Source: Enterobacter sp. JBIWA008
Lineage (GTDB): Bacteria; Pseudomonadota; Gammaproteobacteria; Enterobacterales; Enterobacteriaceae
Length of the DNA stretch: 64,000 nt
Assembly: GCF_019968765.1 (NCBI RefSeq)
Contig: NZ_CP074149.1
Span: 682,001 to 746,000, forward strand
Direction of reading: 5' to 3'
The position numbers and the translations under genes were made by a program. Below, piece after piece: positions 19,783 to 27,960 of the stretch. Positions within the stretch are counted from its first letter, which is position 1, and every line of letters starts with the position of its first letter. Below the pieces are notes generated by a model. That model was not told where the DNA came from, made no database searches, and was given only the letters and a program-made list of their open reading frames with translations.

Positions 19783-20430
19783 ATGTTACAGGTATACCTT
19801 GTTCGCCACGGTGAAACGCAGTGGAACGCCGAGCGACGTATTCAAGGCCAGTCGGACAGTCCTCTCACCGAGAAGGGCGTGCAGCAAGCGTGGCAGGTGG
19901 CGGAACGTGCCAGAACGCTGGGCATAACCCACATTATCACCAGCGATTTAGGTCGCACACAGCAGACGGCGCGCATTATCGCAGATGCCTGCGGCTGTGA
20001 CGTCATGATTGAGCCGCGCCTGCGCGAGCTGGATATGGGCGTGCTGGAAAAACGCCATATTGATACGTTGACGGAAACGGAAGAGGGCTGGCGCCGCACG
20101 CTCGTGAACGGTACCGAAGATGGGCGTATCCCTGAGGGCGAATCTATGCAGGAGCTCAGCGTACGTATGCATGCCGCACTGGCGGAATGCCTGAAGCTTC
20201 CAGCGGGAAGCCGTCCGCTGCTGGTGAGTCATGGGATTGCGTTGGGATGCCTGGTGAGCACCATTCTGGGATTACCGGCTTATGCTGAGCGCCGCCTGCG
20301 TCTGCGCAACTGCTCCATTTCCCGTATTGATTATCAGGAAAGCGCGTGGCTGGCGTCGGGCTGGGTAGTGGAGATGGCAGGGGACATTTCGCATCTCGAT
20401 GCCCCTGCGCTTGACGAACTGCAGCGTTAA
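19783..20430 (+). CDS. ytjC: YtjC (GpmB), histidine phosphatase of the phosphoglycerate mutase family
   Basis: A 215-residue histidine-phosphatase-superfamily protein. The catalytic RHGE is at residues 8-11 (H9 takes the phosphate). The second phosphatase His is in LLVSHGIALG near residue 150, and the acid Glu is in LRELDMG. It was named after phosphoglycerate mutase, but related proteins act as phosphatases, so the exact substrate is open. The stop overlaps the convergent rob gene by four bases. Confidence 0.93.
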   Translation: MLQVYLVRHGETQWNAERRIQGQSDSPLTEKGVQQAWQVAERARTLGITHIITSDLGRTQQTARIIADACGCDVMIEPRLRELDMGVLEKRHIDTLTETEEGWRRTLVNGTEDGRIPEGESMQELSVRMHAALAECLKLPAGSRPLLVSHGIALGCLVSTILGLPAYAERRLRLRNCSISRIDYQESAWLASGWVVEMAGDISHLDAPALDELQR

Positions 20431-21296
20431 CGACGTATCGGAATCAAGAATTCCATACGCAGATTGATTGGGCCTTCTTCCGGTTTGGCATCCTGCGCCG
20501 GGTAGTAGCGCTCAATGTCCTGACCTTTACGGCGATTCAGATTCAGCATCGGCATGCAGGTTCCGTAAACGGTCAGGATAAACTCCTGAACCCCCGTTCC
20601 CAGCCCTTCATAGGCGAACATCACGTATTCGCCGCCTTTCAGCACGACAGGTTTCGACCCCTGAATGTAGCCATTGGCCATCTCTGGCGTCAGCGCGGTG
20701 GTGTAGAACACCTCCTGCTCGTCGTCTTTTTCCTGGCTTGGGTGCGTTTCGTTGAGGCCATAAAGGATCGGCGGGATCGCCGGCGCGTGGCTCAGGAAGT
20801 CGCGCCAGAACTGGACGCGCATCTGATGACGGAACTCGGTAATCTGCTCCAGAGAACAGGAGTAGCTCTGCGTCGTGCCGATCAGATGGGTTTCCGGCAG
20901 GGTAATAATTTCATACCTGGGCATCGCGAACTCGCCCAGACGCAGCGGCGGACGCATGCCAAACGAGCTCCAGTCAGGCGAGCGACGATATAGCGCTGGC
21001 GTCAACGAAAACTGTTTCTTAAAGGCGCGGGTGAAGGTCTGCTGCGAATCGAAACGATATTGCAGGGCAATATCCAGAATCGGCCGCGCGGTCAGGCGCA
21101 ATGCCACAGCAGATTTCGATAAACGACGTGCGCGAATATAGGCCCCGATAGCATGACCGGTGACATCCTTGAACATCCTTTGCAGATGCCACTTGGAATA
21201 GCCTGCTTTAGCCGCCACATTATCCAGTGACAAAGGCTGGTCGAGATGACCTTCCAGCCAGGTGAGCAGGTCGCGAATAATTCCAGCCTGATCCAT
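20427..21296 (-). CDS. rob: Right origin-binding protein Rob (AraC/XylS family)
   Basis: A 289-residue regulator of the mar/sox/rob regulon (multidrug, oxidative stress and solvent tolerance). The two helix-turn-helix motifs of the AraC type occupy residues about 8-110 (LDNVAAKAGYSKWHLQRMF and ILDIALQYRFDSQQTFTRAFKKQF). The C-terminal GyrI-like ligand-binding domain covers residues about 120-289. Unusually for the family, the DNA-binding domain is N-terminal. Length equals E. coli Rob. It is convergent with ytjC and divergent from creA. Confidence 0.97.
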   Translation of the reverse strand: MDQAGIIRDLLTWLEGHLDQPLSLDNVAAKAGYSKWHLQRMFKDVTGHAIGAYIRARRLSKSAVALRLTARPILDIALQYRFDSQQTFTRAFKKQFSLTPALYRRSPDWSSFGMRPPLRLGEFAMPRYEIITLPETHLIGTTQSYSCSLEQITEFRHQMRVQFWRDFLSHAPAIPPILYGLNETHPSQEKDDEQEVFYTTALTPEMANGYIQGSKPVVLKGGEYVMFAYEGLGTGVQEFILTVYGTCMPMLNLNRRKGQDIERYYPAQDAKPEEGPINLRMEFLIPIRR

Positions 21297-21507
21297 ATAC
21301 TATCCTCATCCTTAAAACAGCAGGTGCCTGATAACAGGTTAGCGGATAATAGCATTTTTTGATGTTTTAGCATTCAGTGTTTTTTTTGCGCATTCATGCT
21401 TTTTCGAGCACATTATGGGCAAATATATTCTAATCCTGTGATCTTGCTACATTTTTGTCTAAAGTGTTGAATTATCGCTCAGTGTAATATTAAAGAATGG
21501 TAACAAT

Positions 21508-21978
21508 ATGAAATACAAGACTTTGATCTTCACCGCGTTGATGCTGATGGTCGGACGCGTCGCGCAGGCAGAACAGATTGGTTCCGTAGATACCGTGTTC
21601 AAAATGTTTGGCCCGGACCACAAAATCGTGGTGGAGGCATTTGACGATCCGGATGTGAAAAACGTCACCTGCTACGTCAGCCGTGCGAAAACGGGCGGTA
21701 TCAAAGGCGGGCTGGGGCTAGCGGAAGACACTTCTGACGCGGCCATTTCGTGTCAGCAGGTGGGGCCGGTTGAGCTGAGCGATAAAATCAAAAACGGTAA
21801 AGCGCAGGGCGACGTGGTATTCCAGAAACGAACCTCGCTGGTGTTCAAGAAGCTGCAGGTGGTGCGTTTTTATGATGCGAAACGCAATACGCTGGCTTAC
21901 CTGGCCTATTCCGACAAAGTGGTGGAAGGCTCACCAAAAAACGCGATCAGCGCGGTGCCGATTATGCCGTGGCGTTAA
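21508..21978 (+). CDS. creA: CreA, periplasmic protein of the cre locus
   Basis: A 156-residue exported protein. The signal peptide [21 protein letters not shown] is followed by mature [10 protein letters not shown]. Two Cys residues (VTCYVS and ISCQQV) could form a disulfide in the periplasm. The function is not established. It opens the creABC cluster, with creB starting 15 bases after its stop. The Shine-Dalgarno is weak. Confidence 0.93.
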   Translation: MKYKTLIFTALMLMVGRVAQAEQIGSVDTVFKMFGPDHKIVVEAFDDPDVKNVTCYVSRAKTGGIKGGLGLAEDTSDAAISCQQVGPVELSDKIKNGKAQGDVVFQKRTSLVFKKLQVVRFYDAKRNTLAYLAYSDKVVEGSPKNAISAVPIMPWR

Positions 21979-21992
21979 TTCAGGGATGAATC

Positions 21993-22682
21993 ATGCAACA
22001 ACCTGTGGTCTGGCTGGTTGAAGATGAAACCAGTATCGCCGATACGCTGATCTACATGCTTCAGCAGGAAGGATTCGCGGTAAAGGCATTTGAACGCGGT
22101 TTACCTGTGCTGGAGGAGGCGCGGCGGCAGGTTCCGGTGCTTGCCATTCTGGATGTCGGGCTGCCGGATATCAGTGGATTTGAGCTTTGCCGCCGGCTGC
22201 TGGCGCAGCATCCCTCACTGCCTGTGCTGTTTCTGACGGCGCGCAGTGATGAGGTCGACAAGCTGCTTGGCCTGGAAATAGGCGCGGATGACTACGTTGC
22301 GAAACCTTTTTCCCCCCGTGAAGTCTGTGCACGGGTGCGGACTATTTTACGCCGCATGCAAAAATCCGCCGCACCAACAGAGACGGTGCGTATCGGGCAG
22401 TTCGAACTGAACGAGCCTGCCGCGCGAATTAGCTGGTGCGGTGAAGCACTCCCCCTGACCCGCTACGAATTCTTGCTGCTCAAAACCTTGTTACAGGCGC
22501 CCGGGCGGGTATTTTCTCGTCAGCGGCTAATGGACAAGGTATGGGGTGAAGATGGAGACAGTTTCGATCGTACCGTGGACACCCACATCAAAACCCTGCG
22601 CGCCAAGCTGCGGGCGGTGAACGAGGAACTGTCACCCATCAGCACCCATCGCGGTATGGGCTACAGTCTGGGCCTTTACTGA
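21993..22682 (+). CDS. creB: Response regulator CreB
   Basis: A 229-residue OmpR-family regulator. The receiver domain has acidic pocket E10-D11, phospho-acceptor D54 (LAILDVGLPD), the Thr of FLTARSD and the Lys of YVAKPFSPRE. The winged-helix output domain is C-terminal, ending with DTHIKTLRAKLR and HRGMGYSLGLY. It is paired with CreC. The stop shares one base with the creC start (TGATG), so the pair is translationally coupled. Confidence 0.96.
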   Translation: MQQPVVWLVEDETSIADTLIYMLQQEGFAVKAFERGLPVLEEARRQVPVLAILDVGLPDISGFELCRRLLAQHPSLPVLFLTARSDEVDKLLGLEIGADDYVAKPFSPREVCARVRTILRRMQKSAAPTETVRIGQFELNEPAARISWCGEALPLTRYEFLLLKTLLQAPGRVFSRQRLMDKVWGEDGDSFDRTVDTHIKTLRAKLRAVNEELSPISTHRGMGYSLGLY

Positions 22683-24106
22683 TGCGCATCGGGATGCGGT
22701 TGTTGCTGGGATATTTTCTGATCGTGGGCATCGCCGCGTGGTTTGTGCTGTCGATCTTTGTTCAGGAAGTGAAGCCCGGCGTGCGCAGGGCAACCGAGGG
22801 GACGTTGATCGATACCGCGACCTTGCTTGCTGAAGTCGGGCGTGACGATCTTCTTTCGGGGAATGCACGGCAGGGCAAACTGGCGCAGGCCTTTTCACAG
22901 CTCCATCAGCGGCCTTTCCGCGCCAACATCGGCGGCATCCATAAGGTGCGTAACGAGTATCACGTTTATATGACCGATGCGCAGGGCAGAGTGGTGTTTG
23001 ATTCCGCCGGTCTGGCCGTGGGGCAAGATTACTCGCGCTGGAACGATGTCTGGCTGACGCTTCGTGGCGAATACGGCGCGCGCAGTACTCAGAGTAATCC
23101 AGACGATCCGGAAAGTACGGTGATGTATGTTGCCGCGCCGGTTGTGGAGCAGGACAAGATCATCGGCGTGCTGTCGGTCGGGAAACCTAACAGCGCGATG
23201 GCACCGGTTATCCATCGCAGCGAACGGCGCATCCTATGGGCAGGCGGGGCGCTGCTCGGCATTGCCCTGCTGATTGGCCTTGTTGTGGCGTGGTGGATCA
23301 ATCGATCTATCGGTACGTTATCGCGCTACGCCGACTCGGTGACCACCGATACGCCTCTCCCGCTGCCTAATCCCGGCAGTAGCGAACTGCACAAGCTGGC
23401 CCAGGCGCTTGAGAATATGCGCATTCGTCTCGAAGGGAAAAACTACATTGAACACTATGTCCATGCGCTGACCCACGAGCTGAAAAGCCCAATCGCCGCC
23501 ATACGCGGCGCGGCAGAAATTCTCTCCGAGCAGCCGCCGCCGCAGGTGGCCGCACGGTTTATCGATAATATTCTGGTGCAAAACGCGCGTATGCAGTCGC
23601 TGGTTGAAAAACTGCTCACTCAGGCGCGGCTTGAAAATCGGGTCGAGATTACGCCTGAAACCGTCCGTGTCGACCTGCTGTTTACGCGACTTGCCGACGC
23701 GCGCACGGCGCTCCTTGCGGCTAAAGAGATTGTGCTGACCCTCCAGCCCGTTTCACTTCATGTTGAAGGCGATCCCGACCTGCTTGAACAGGCGATCGGC
23801 AACTTGCTGGATAACGCTATCGATTTTACGCCGCAGGGCGGCGCCATTGAACTGGCGGCCCGGGAAGAGCAGGGGCAGATTCAGCTGATCGTCACCGACA
23901 GCGGAAGCGGGATCCCGGATTACGCGCTGGAGCGTATTTTTGAGCGCTTTTATTCCCTGCCGCGCGAGAACGGGTTGAAGAGCAGCGGGCTCGGGCTGGC
24001 GTTTGTTCAGGAGGTGGCGCGTCTGCATCAGGGCGAGGTTAAATTGCGTAATCGTGATGAAGGTGGCGTGATGGCAATGCTGATACTTCACCGTGCCTTC
24101 ACATAA
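22682..24106 (+). CDS. creC: Sensor histidine kinase CreC
   Basis: A 474-residue inner-membrane kinase. It has a transmembrane segment at about residues 7-27 and a periplasmic sensing domain to about 180. A second transmembrane segment lies at 184-205, followed by HAMP. The H box has H265 (LTHELKSPIAAIRG), then come an N box (LLDNAID) and G boxes (DSGSGIP, SSGLGLAFV). In E. coli it responds to carbon source and fermentation products. The last codons overlap the cre tag used to control creD. Confidence 0.96.
   Translation: MRIGMRLLLGYFLIVGIAAWFVLSIFVQEVKPGVRRATEGTLIDTATLLAEVGRDDLLSGNARQGKLAQAFSQLHQRPFRANIGGIHKVRNEYHVYMTDAQGRVVFDSAGLAVGQDYSRWNDVWLTLRGEYGARSTQSNPDDPESTVMYVAAPVVEQDKIIGVLSVGKPNSAMAPVIHRSERRILWAGGALLGIALLIGLVVAWWINRSIGTLSRYADSVTTDTPLPLPNPGSSELHKLAQALENMRIRLEGKNYIEHYVHALTHELKSPIAAIRGAAEILSEQPPPQVAARFIDNILVQNARMQSLVEKLLTQARLENRVEITPETVRVDLLFTRLADARTALLAAKEIVLTLQPVSLHVEGDPDLLEQAIGNLLDNAIDFTPQGGAIELAAREEQGQIQLIVTDSGSGIPDYALERIFERFYSLPRENGLKSSGLGLAFVQEVARLHQGEVKLRNRDEGGVMAMLILHRAFT
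24087..24102 (+). promoter_or_regulatory. cre tag upstream of creD
   Basis: TTCAC-N6-TTCAC is a perfect direct repeat with the six-base spacing known for CreB binding sites. It lies in the last codons of creC, about 60 bases before the creD start, and predicts CreB activation of creD. Confidence 0.85.
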
Positions 24107-24162
24107 CTTCAAACTGACCCCACACAGCATGGTTACGCTCTCCTCATCACAAAGGAGACGTA

Positions 24163-25515
24163 ATGATGAAATCCCCCCTGTTCTGGAAAGTAAGCACCCT
24201 GCTGGGTTGCATCCTGCTGCTTTTAGTCCCGCTGTTTATGGTGAGTAACCTCATTTCAGAGCGTGAAAGCTACCGTAATGATGTCGAAAATACGCTTCGC
24301 CAGAGCACCAGCGGACCGCAAAAACTGGTCGGCCCGCTGATTGCGATTCCGGTGACGGAGATCTTTTACAAGTTAGAGGATGAGAAGAAGGTCGAGTACA
24401 AGAAAAGCTATATGCATTTTATCCTGCCTGAGTCTCTGCTTGTTGAGGGTAACCAGCACGTTGAGTCCCGGAATATCGGGATCTACGACGGACAGATCTG
24501 GAACACCGATCTCAGGGTAAAAGCACGGTTCAACACCGAAAAAATGGCGCAGCTTAAAGGGGAAACGATGACCCTGGGGCAGCCGTTTATCGTTGTCGGC
24601 GTGGGGGATGCACGCGGCATTGGCACGGTGAAAATCTCCAGTATCAACGGCGAGACGCTGAGCGTAGAGCCTGGATCGGGCGTGTATGGCGCGCTTTCCG
24701 GTATTCATATCCCGCTGACTGAAAAAGCGCTGGAGACAAAAACGTTTGCCATGGAGATGTCTCTGAATCTGGCGGGGACGGGAAGTTTTGCCGTGGTGCC
24801 CGTGGGACGTAACAGCGAAATGACGCTTAACAGCAACTGGCCGCATCCGGGCTTCATGGGCAACTATCTGCCGGTAAAACACAAAATTGGTGATTCTGGT
24901 TTTCAGGCGAACTGGCAGAGCAGCTGGTTTGCGAACAACCTTGAGAGCTGGTTCAACGGGAGTGAGTCTCCTTCATGGGAGTCGATTCCCGCCTTTAGCG
25001 TCACGGTCACGACACCCGCCGATCAGTATCAACTGACTGACCGTGCAATCAAGTATGCCATTTTGCTGATTGCGCTGACGTTTATGGCCTTCTTTGTCTT
25101 CGAAACCTTAACCGGATTACGTCTTCACCCGATGCAGTATCTGCTGGTGGGGCTGTCGCTAGTCCTGTTCTATCTGGTGTTGCTGGCGCTGTCTGAACAC
25201 GTCGGGTTTACGCCCGCCTGGGTTGTTGCAAGCCTGGTTGGTGCTGCGATGAACGGGATGTACCTGCAGGCGGTGCTGAAAAGCTGGAAGCGCAGCGGGC
25301 TGTTTGTGCTGGCACTACTCGGGCTGGATGTCGTGATGTGGTTCCTGCTGCGTTCGGAGGATAGCGCGCTGCTGTTAGGCTCTGCGGTTCTCGCCCTGGC
25401 GCTGTTCGCCGTGATGTACCTGACCCGGCATTTCGACTGGTACTCGCTCTCTCAGCCAAAGCGGGCTGAATCTCCAGCAGAGCCAGACGACGACACGATG
25501 CGGATCTGGAAATAA
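24163..25515 (+). CDS. creD: CreD, inner-membrane protein
   Basis: A 450-residue membrane protein of the CreD family. One transmembrane segment lies near residues 10-30, and a large periplasmic domain extends to about 295. A bundle of about five transmembrane helices follows (YAILLIALTFMAFFVF onward), then a charged C-terminal tail (RAESPAEPDDD). In E. coli and relatives it is the main CreBC target and is linked to envelope stress and colicin tolerance; its molecular activity is unknown. A cre tag precedes it and a strong terminator follows. Confidence 0.94.
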   Translation: MMKSPLFWKVSTLLGCILLLLVPLFMVSNLISERESYRNDVENTLRQSTSGPQKLVGPLIAIPVTEIFYKLEDEKKVEYKKSYMHFILPESLLVEGNQHVESRNIGIYDGQIWNTDLRVKARFNTEKMAQLKGETMTLGQPFIVVGVGDARGIGTVKISSINGETLSVEPGSGVYGALSGIHIPLTEKALETKTFAMEMSLNLAGTGSFAVVPVGRNSEMTLNSNWPHPGFMGNYLPVKHKIGDSGFQANWQSSWFANNLESWFNGSESPSWESIPAFSVTVTTPADQYQLTDRAIKYAILLIALTFMAFFVFETLTGLRLHPMQYLLVGLSLVLFYLVLLALSEHVGFTPAWVVASLVGAAMNGMYLQAVLKSWKRSGLFVLALLGLDVVMWFLLRSEDSALLLGSAVLALALFAVMYLTRHFDWYSLSQPKRAESPAEPDDDTMRIWK

Positions 25516-25545
25516 AAAAAACGGCGCAAATGCGCCGTTTTTTAC
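25514..25545. terminator. Terminator between creD and arcA
   Basis: The stem ACGGCGCA/TGCGCCGT is flanked by an A run on the left and a T run on the right. It is symmetrical enough to stop both convergent genes. Confidence 0.88.
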
Positions 25546-25561
25546 TGCATTTACTGCCGGA

Positions 25562-26278
25562 TTACTCCTGCAGATCGCCGCAGAAACGGTACCCTTCGCC
25601 GTGGATCGTGGCGATGATTTCCGGCGTATCTGGCGTTGATTCGAAATGCTTACGAATACGACGGATGGTGACGTCTACGGTACGGTCGTGCGGTTTCAGC
25701 TCACGGCCGGTCATTTTCTTCAGCAGCTCTGCACGGGACTGAATTTTTCCCGGGTTTTCGCAGAAGTGCAGCATCGCGCGGAATTCACTGCGCGGCAGTT
25801 TATACTGCTCACCGTTCGGGCTAATCAGAGAACGGCTATTGATATCAAGTTCCCAGCCGTTGAATTTGTAACTATCAACGCTACGGCGCTCTTCGCTGAC
25901 CGTACCCAGGTTCATGGTGCGGGACAGCAGGTTGCGTGCACGAATGGTTAACTCGCGAGGGTTGAACGGCTTGGTGATGTAGTCATCCGCACCGATTTCC
26001 AGGCCAAGAATTTTATCAACTTCGTTATCACGGCCCGTAAGGAACATTAACGCGACGTTCGCCTGCTCGCGGAGTTCGCGCGCCAGAAGAAGACCGTTTT
26101 TGCCCGGCAGGTTAATATCCATGATCACCAGGTTGATATCATTTTCAGAAAGGATCTGATGCATCTCTGCGCCATCGGTCGCTTCAAAGACATCGTAGCC
26201 TTCTGCTTCGAAAATGCTCTTTAACGTGTTGCGTGTTACCAACTCGTCTTCAACGATAAGAATGTGCGGGGTCTGCAT
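25562..26278 (-). CDS. arcA: Aerobic respiration control response regulator ArcA
   Basis: A 238-residue OmpR-family regulator that, when phosphorylated by ArcB under low oxygen, represses respiratory genes. In the receiver domain are E10-D11, phospho-acceptor D54 (IMDINLPG), the Thr of FLTGRD and the Lys of [10 protein letters not shown]. The winged-helix domain ends at [13 protein letters not shown]. Length matches E. coli. Its transcript probably has a long leader, because the FNR-like site lies about 280 bases upstream of the start. Confidence 0.98.
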   Translation of the reverse strand: MQTPHILIVEDELVTRNTLKSIFEAEGYDVFEATDGAEMHQILSENDINLVIMDINLPGKNGLLLARELREQANVALMFLTGRDNEVDKILGLEIGADDYITKPFNPRELTIRARNLLSRTMNLGTVSEERRSVDSYKFNGWELDINSRSLISPNGEQYKLPRSEFRAMLHFCENPGKIQSRAELLKKMTGRELKPHDRTVDVTIRRIRKHFESTPDTPEIIATIHGEGYRFCGDLQE

Positions 26279-26373
26279 GTTTGCTACCTAAATTGCCAAC
26301 TAAATCGAAACAGGAAGTACAAAAGTCCCTGACCTGCCTGATGCATGTCGAAAATTAACATGATCGGCTTAAC

Positions 26374-26514
26374 GTGACTAAAGTACGTAATTGCGTTCTT
26401 GATGCACTTTCCATCAACGTCAACAACATCATTAGCTTGGTCTTGGGTACTTTCCCTTTGGACCCGACAGTGTCAAAAACGGCTGTCATCCTAACCATTT
26501 TAACAGCAACATAA
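26374..26514 (+). CDS. yjjY: YjjY-like small open frame, doubtful coding
   Basis: A 46-codon frame from GTG 26374 to TAA 26512-26514 reads VTKVRNCVLDALSINV and onward. It agrees almost residue for residue with E. coli YjjY as I remember it. The start is GTG rather than ATG, and no convincing Shine-Dalgarno precedes it. It lies antisense to the expected arcA leader, so DNA conservation may reflect arcA control rather than a protein. No domain, signal or membrane segment is evident. Confidence 0.45.
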   Translation: MTKVRNCVLDALSINVNNIISLVLGTFPLDPTVSKTAVILTILTAT

Positions 26515-26555
26515 CAGGCTAAGTGACACCAGACACCCAATAAAACTACGCTTCG

Positions 26556-26569
26556 TTGACATATATCAA
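26556..26569 (-). promoter_or_regulatory. FNR-like site in the arcA promoter region
   Basis: TTGACATATATCAA matches the FNR consensus TTGAT-N4-ATCAA with one mismatch. It stands 278 bases upstream of the arcA start and fits the known anaerobic activation of arcA by FNR. Confidence 0.65.
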
Positions 26570-26913
26570 GTTCAATTGTAGCACGTTAACAGTTTGATGA
26601 AATCATCGTAGCCGAATGCTAGCCTTTGTCACAATTTTTCAATAAACCAACTAGTTGCGGACATTGATTTATAAACGAAGCGAATCCAATCAGAATAGGG
26701 TATTCATGCCGCTATTATCATTATAAAACATAGGGATAATAGTGTTCTGTTAACATTCTAACTGATTGTTCAGACACAGAATAGTTTAGCGTTTTTAATT
26801 TGTTATGAAACGCTATTTCGGTGATTTGTGTTGCAATTTTGTAAATTCGCGCTGCGTAATATGTTGAAGTGCATCACATTTTTACCGGCTAACTGATTAA
26901 AAAGAGAGCATAA
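26570..26913. other. AT-rich non-coding stretch between the arcA promoter and lasT
   Basis: This is strongly AT-rich compared with its surroundings, with no supported gene. It should hold further arcA promoters (minus strand) and the lasT promoter (plus strand). I could not fix individual boxes with confidence. Confidence 0.5.
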
Positions 26914-27600
26914 ATGCATCTGTCGATTGTACTGGTTGCCCCAGCCAGAGCAGAAAATATAGGCGCTGCCGCGCGTGCCATGAAGACCATGGGTTTTACC
27001 GATTTACGTATTGTGGACAGCACGGCTCATCTGGAGCCTGCGGCACGTTGGGTGGCACATGGCTCAGGCGATATTCTCGATAATATAACAACTTACGCGA
27101 CGCTTGCTGATGCGCTGTACGACATCTCTTTTACCGTTGCGACCACCGCGCGCAGCCGGGCGAAGTTCCATTACTATGCCACTCCAGCGGAGCTGGTGCC
27201 GATGCTGAGTGAGAAAAGCCAGTGGCTGGATAAAGCCGCACTGGTGTTTGGTCGCGAGGATTCCGGATTAACCAACGAAGAGCTGGAACTGGCGGACGTT
27301 CTTACCGGTGCGCCGATGGTAGCCGATTATCCCTCCCTGAATTTGGGCCAGGCGGTCATGGTCTACTGCTATCAATTAGCCTCCTTAATACAAATCCCCC
27401 AACCTCAGGCAGAAGGAGCAAATGAAAATCAGCTGGCTGCGCTGCGGGCACGCGTTGAGCAACTGTTGTCTCAGCTGGGAGTGGCGGACGATCAAAAAAT
27501 GGCTGACTGGCTGCAGCAGCGTTTGGGGCGTCTTGAGCAGCGGGACACCGCCATGCTGCACCGTTTGCTGCATGATATTGAAAAAAAATTGGCCGAGTAA
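26914..27600 (+). CDS. lasT: LasT/YjtD, SpoU-type tRNA/rRNA methyltransferase family protein
   Basis: A 228-residue SPOUT-superfamily methyltransferase, related to TrmJ. N-terminal LVAPARAENIGAAARAMKTMG is the SpoU motif with the catalytic Arg. The knotted SAM-binding site is seen in ALVFGREDSGLTNEEL and PSLNLGQAVMVYCYQLA. The C-terminal helical tail (residues about 165-228) is Gln- and Leu-rich. Its RNA target has not been shown to my knowledge. It lies upstream of the thr operon on the same strand. Confidence 0.9.
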   Translation: MHLSIVLVAPARAENIGAAARAMKTMGFTDLRIVDSTAHLEPAARWVAHGSGDILDNITTYATLADALYDISFTVATTARSRAKFHYYATPAELVPMLSEKSQWLDKAALVFGREDSGLTNEELELADVLTGAPMVADYPSLNLGQAVMVYCYQLASLIQIPQPQAEGANENQLAALRARVEQLLSQLGVADDQKMADWLQQRLGRLEQRDTAMLHRLLHDIEKKLAE

Positions 27601-27733
27601 AATACTGTCATAAGTTTTTACTATGGCAGATAAGTCTGTTGCAAAGGGTTGCACCTGGGGGATTCGGATGAAAATAAATCTGCACGCAGCGGGACGTGAG
27701 AGTCCCCCAAAATGTGATCAAATTAAAAATCCA

Positions 27734-27772
27734 TTGACTTAAGGGGCCCGATCCTTTAACCCTAAAAGAATA
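27734..27772 (+). promoter_or_regulatory. Probable thr operon promoter region
   Basis: TTGACT at 27734-27739 and the following bases line up with the E. coli thrL promoter segment as remembered (CTTTAACC and GCACAGACAGATAA are shared nearby). A -10 box near TAAAAG/AGAATAC at 27763-27772 is plausible, but spacing is ambiguous. Confidence 0.4.
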
Positions 27773-27811
27773 CAGCACAGACAGATAATAATGACAGAGT
27801 ACACAACATCC

Positions 27812-27880
27812 ATGAAACGCATCAGCATCACCACCATTACCACAACCATCATCATTACCACAGGTAACGATGCGGGCTGA
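27812..27880 (+). CDS. thrL: thr operon leader peptide
   Basis: A 22-residue leader, beginning MKRISITTITTT and ending TGNDAG. It contains seven Thr and six Ile codons, so ribosome stalling on scarce charged tRNA-Thr or tRNA-Ile would favour the antiterminator. The E. coli leader as recalled has 21 residues with eight Thr and four Ile, so the Ile share is higher here. The attenuator hairpin follows 23 bases after the stop. Confidence 0.95.
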   Translation: MKRISITTITTTIIITTGNDAG

Positions 27881-27903
27881 CGCGTACAGGAAAAACAAAA
27901 AAA

Positions 27904-27936
27904 AGCCCGCACCTGAACAGTGCGGGCTTTTTTTTC
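27904..27936 (+). terminator. thr operon attenuator
   Basis: The stem AGCCCGCAC (27904-27912) with GTGCGGGCT (27920-27928) is followed by seven further T residues. It lies between thrL and thrA and is the terminator half of the attenuation switch. Confidence 0.93.
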
Positions 27937-27960
27937 GGCTAAAGGAAACGAGGTAGAACC

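Noticed and set aside
27812..27880. Simple-sequence ACC/ATC repeat
   Set aside because: The repetition is explained by the Thr and Ile codons of the thrL attenuation peptide.
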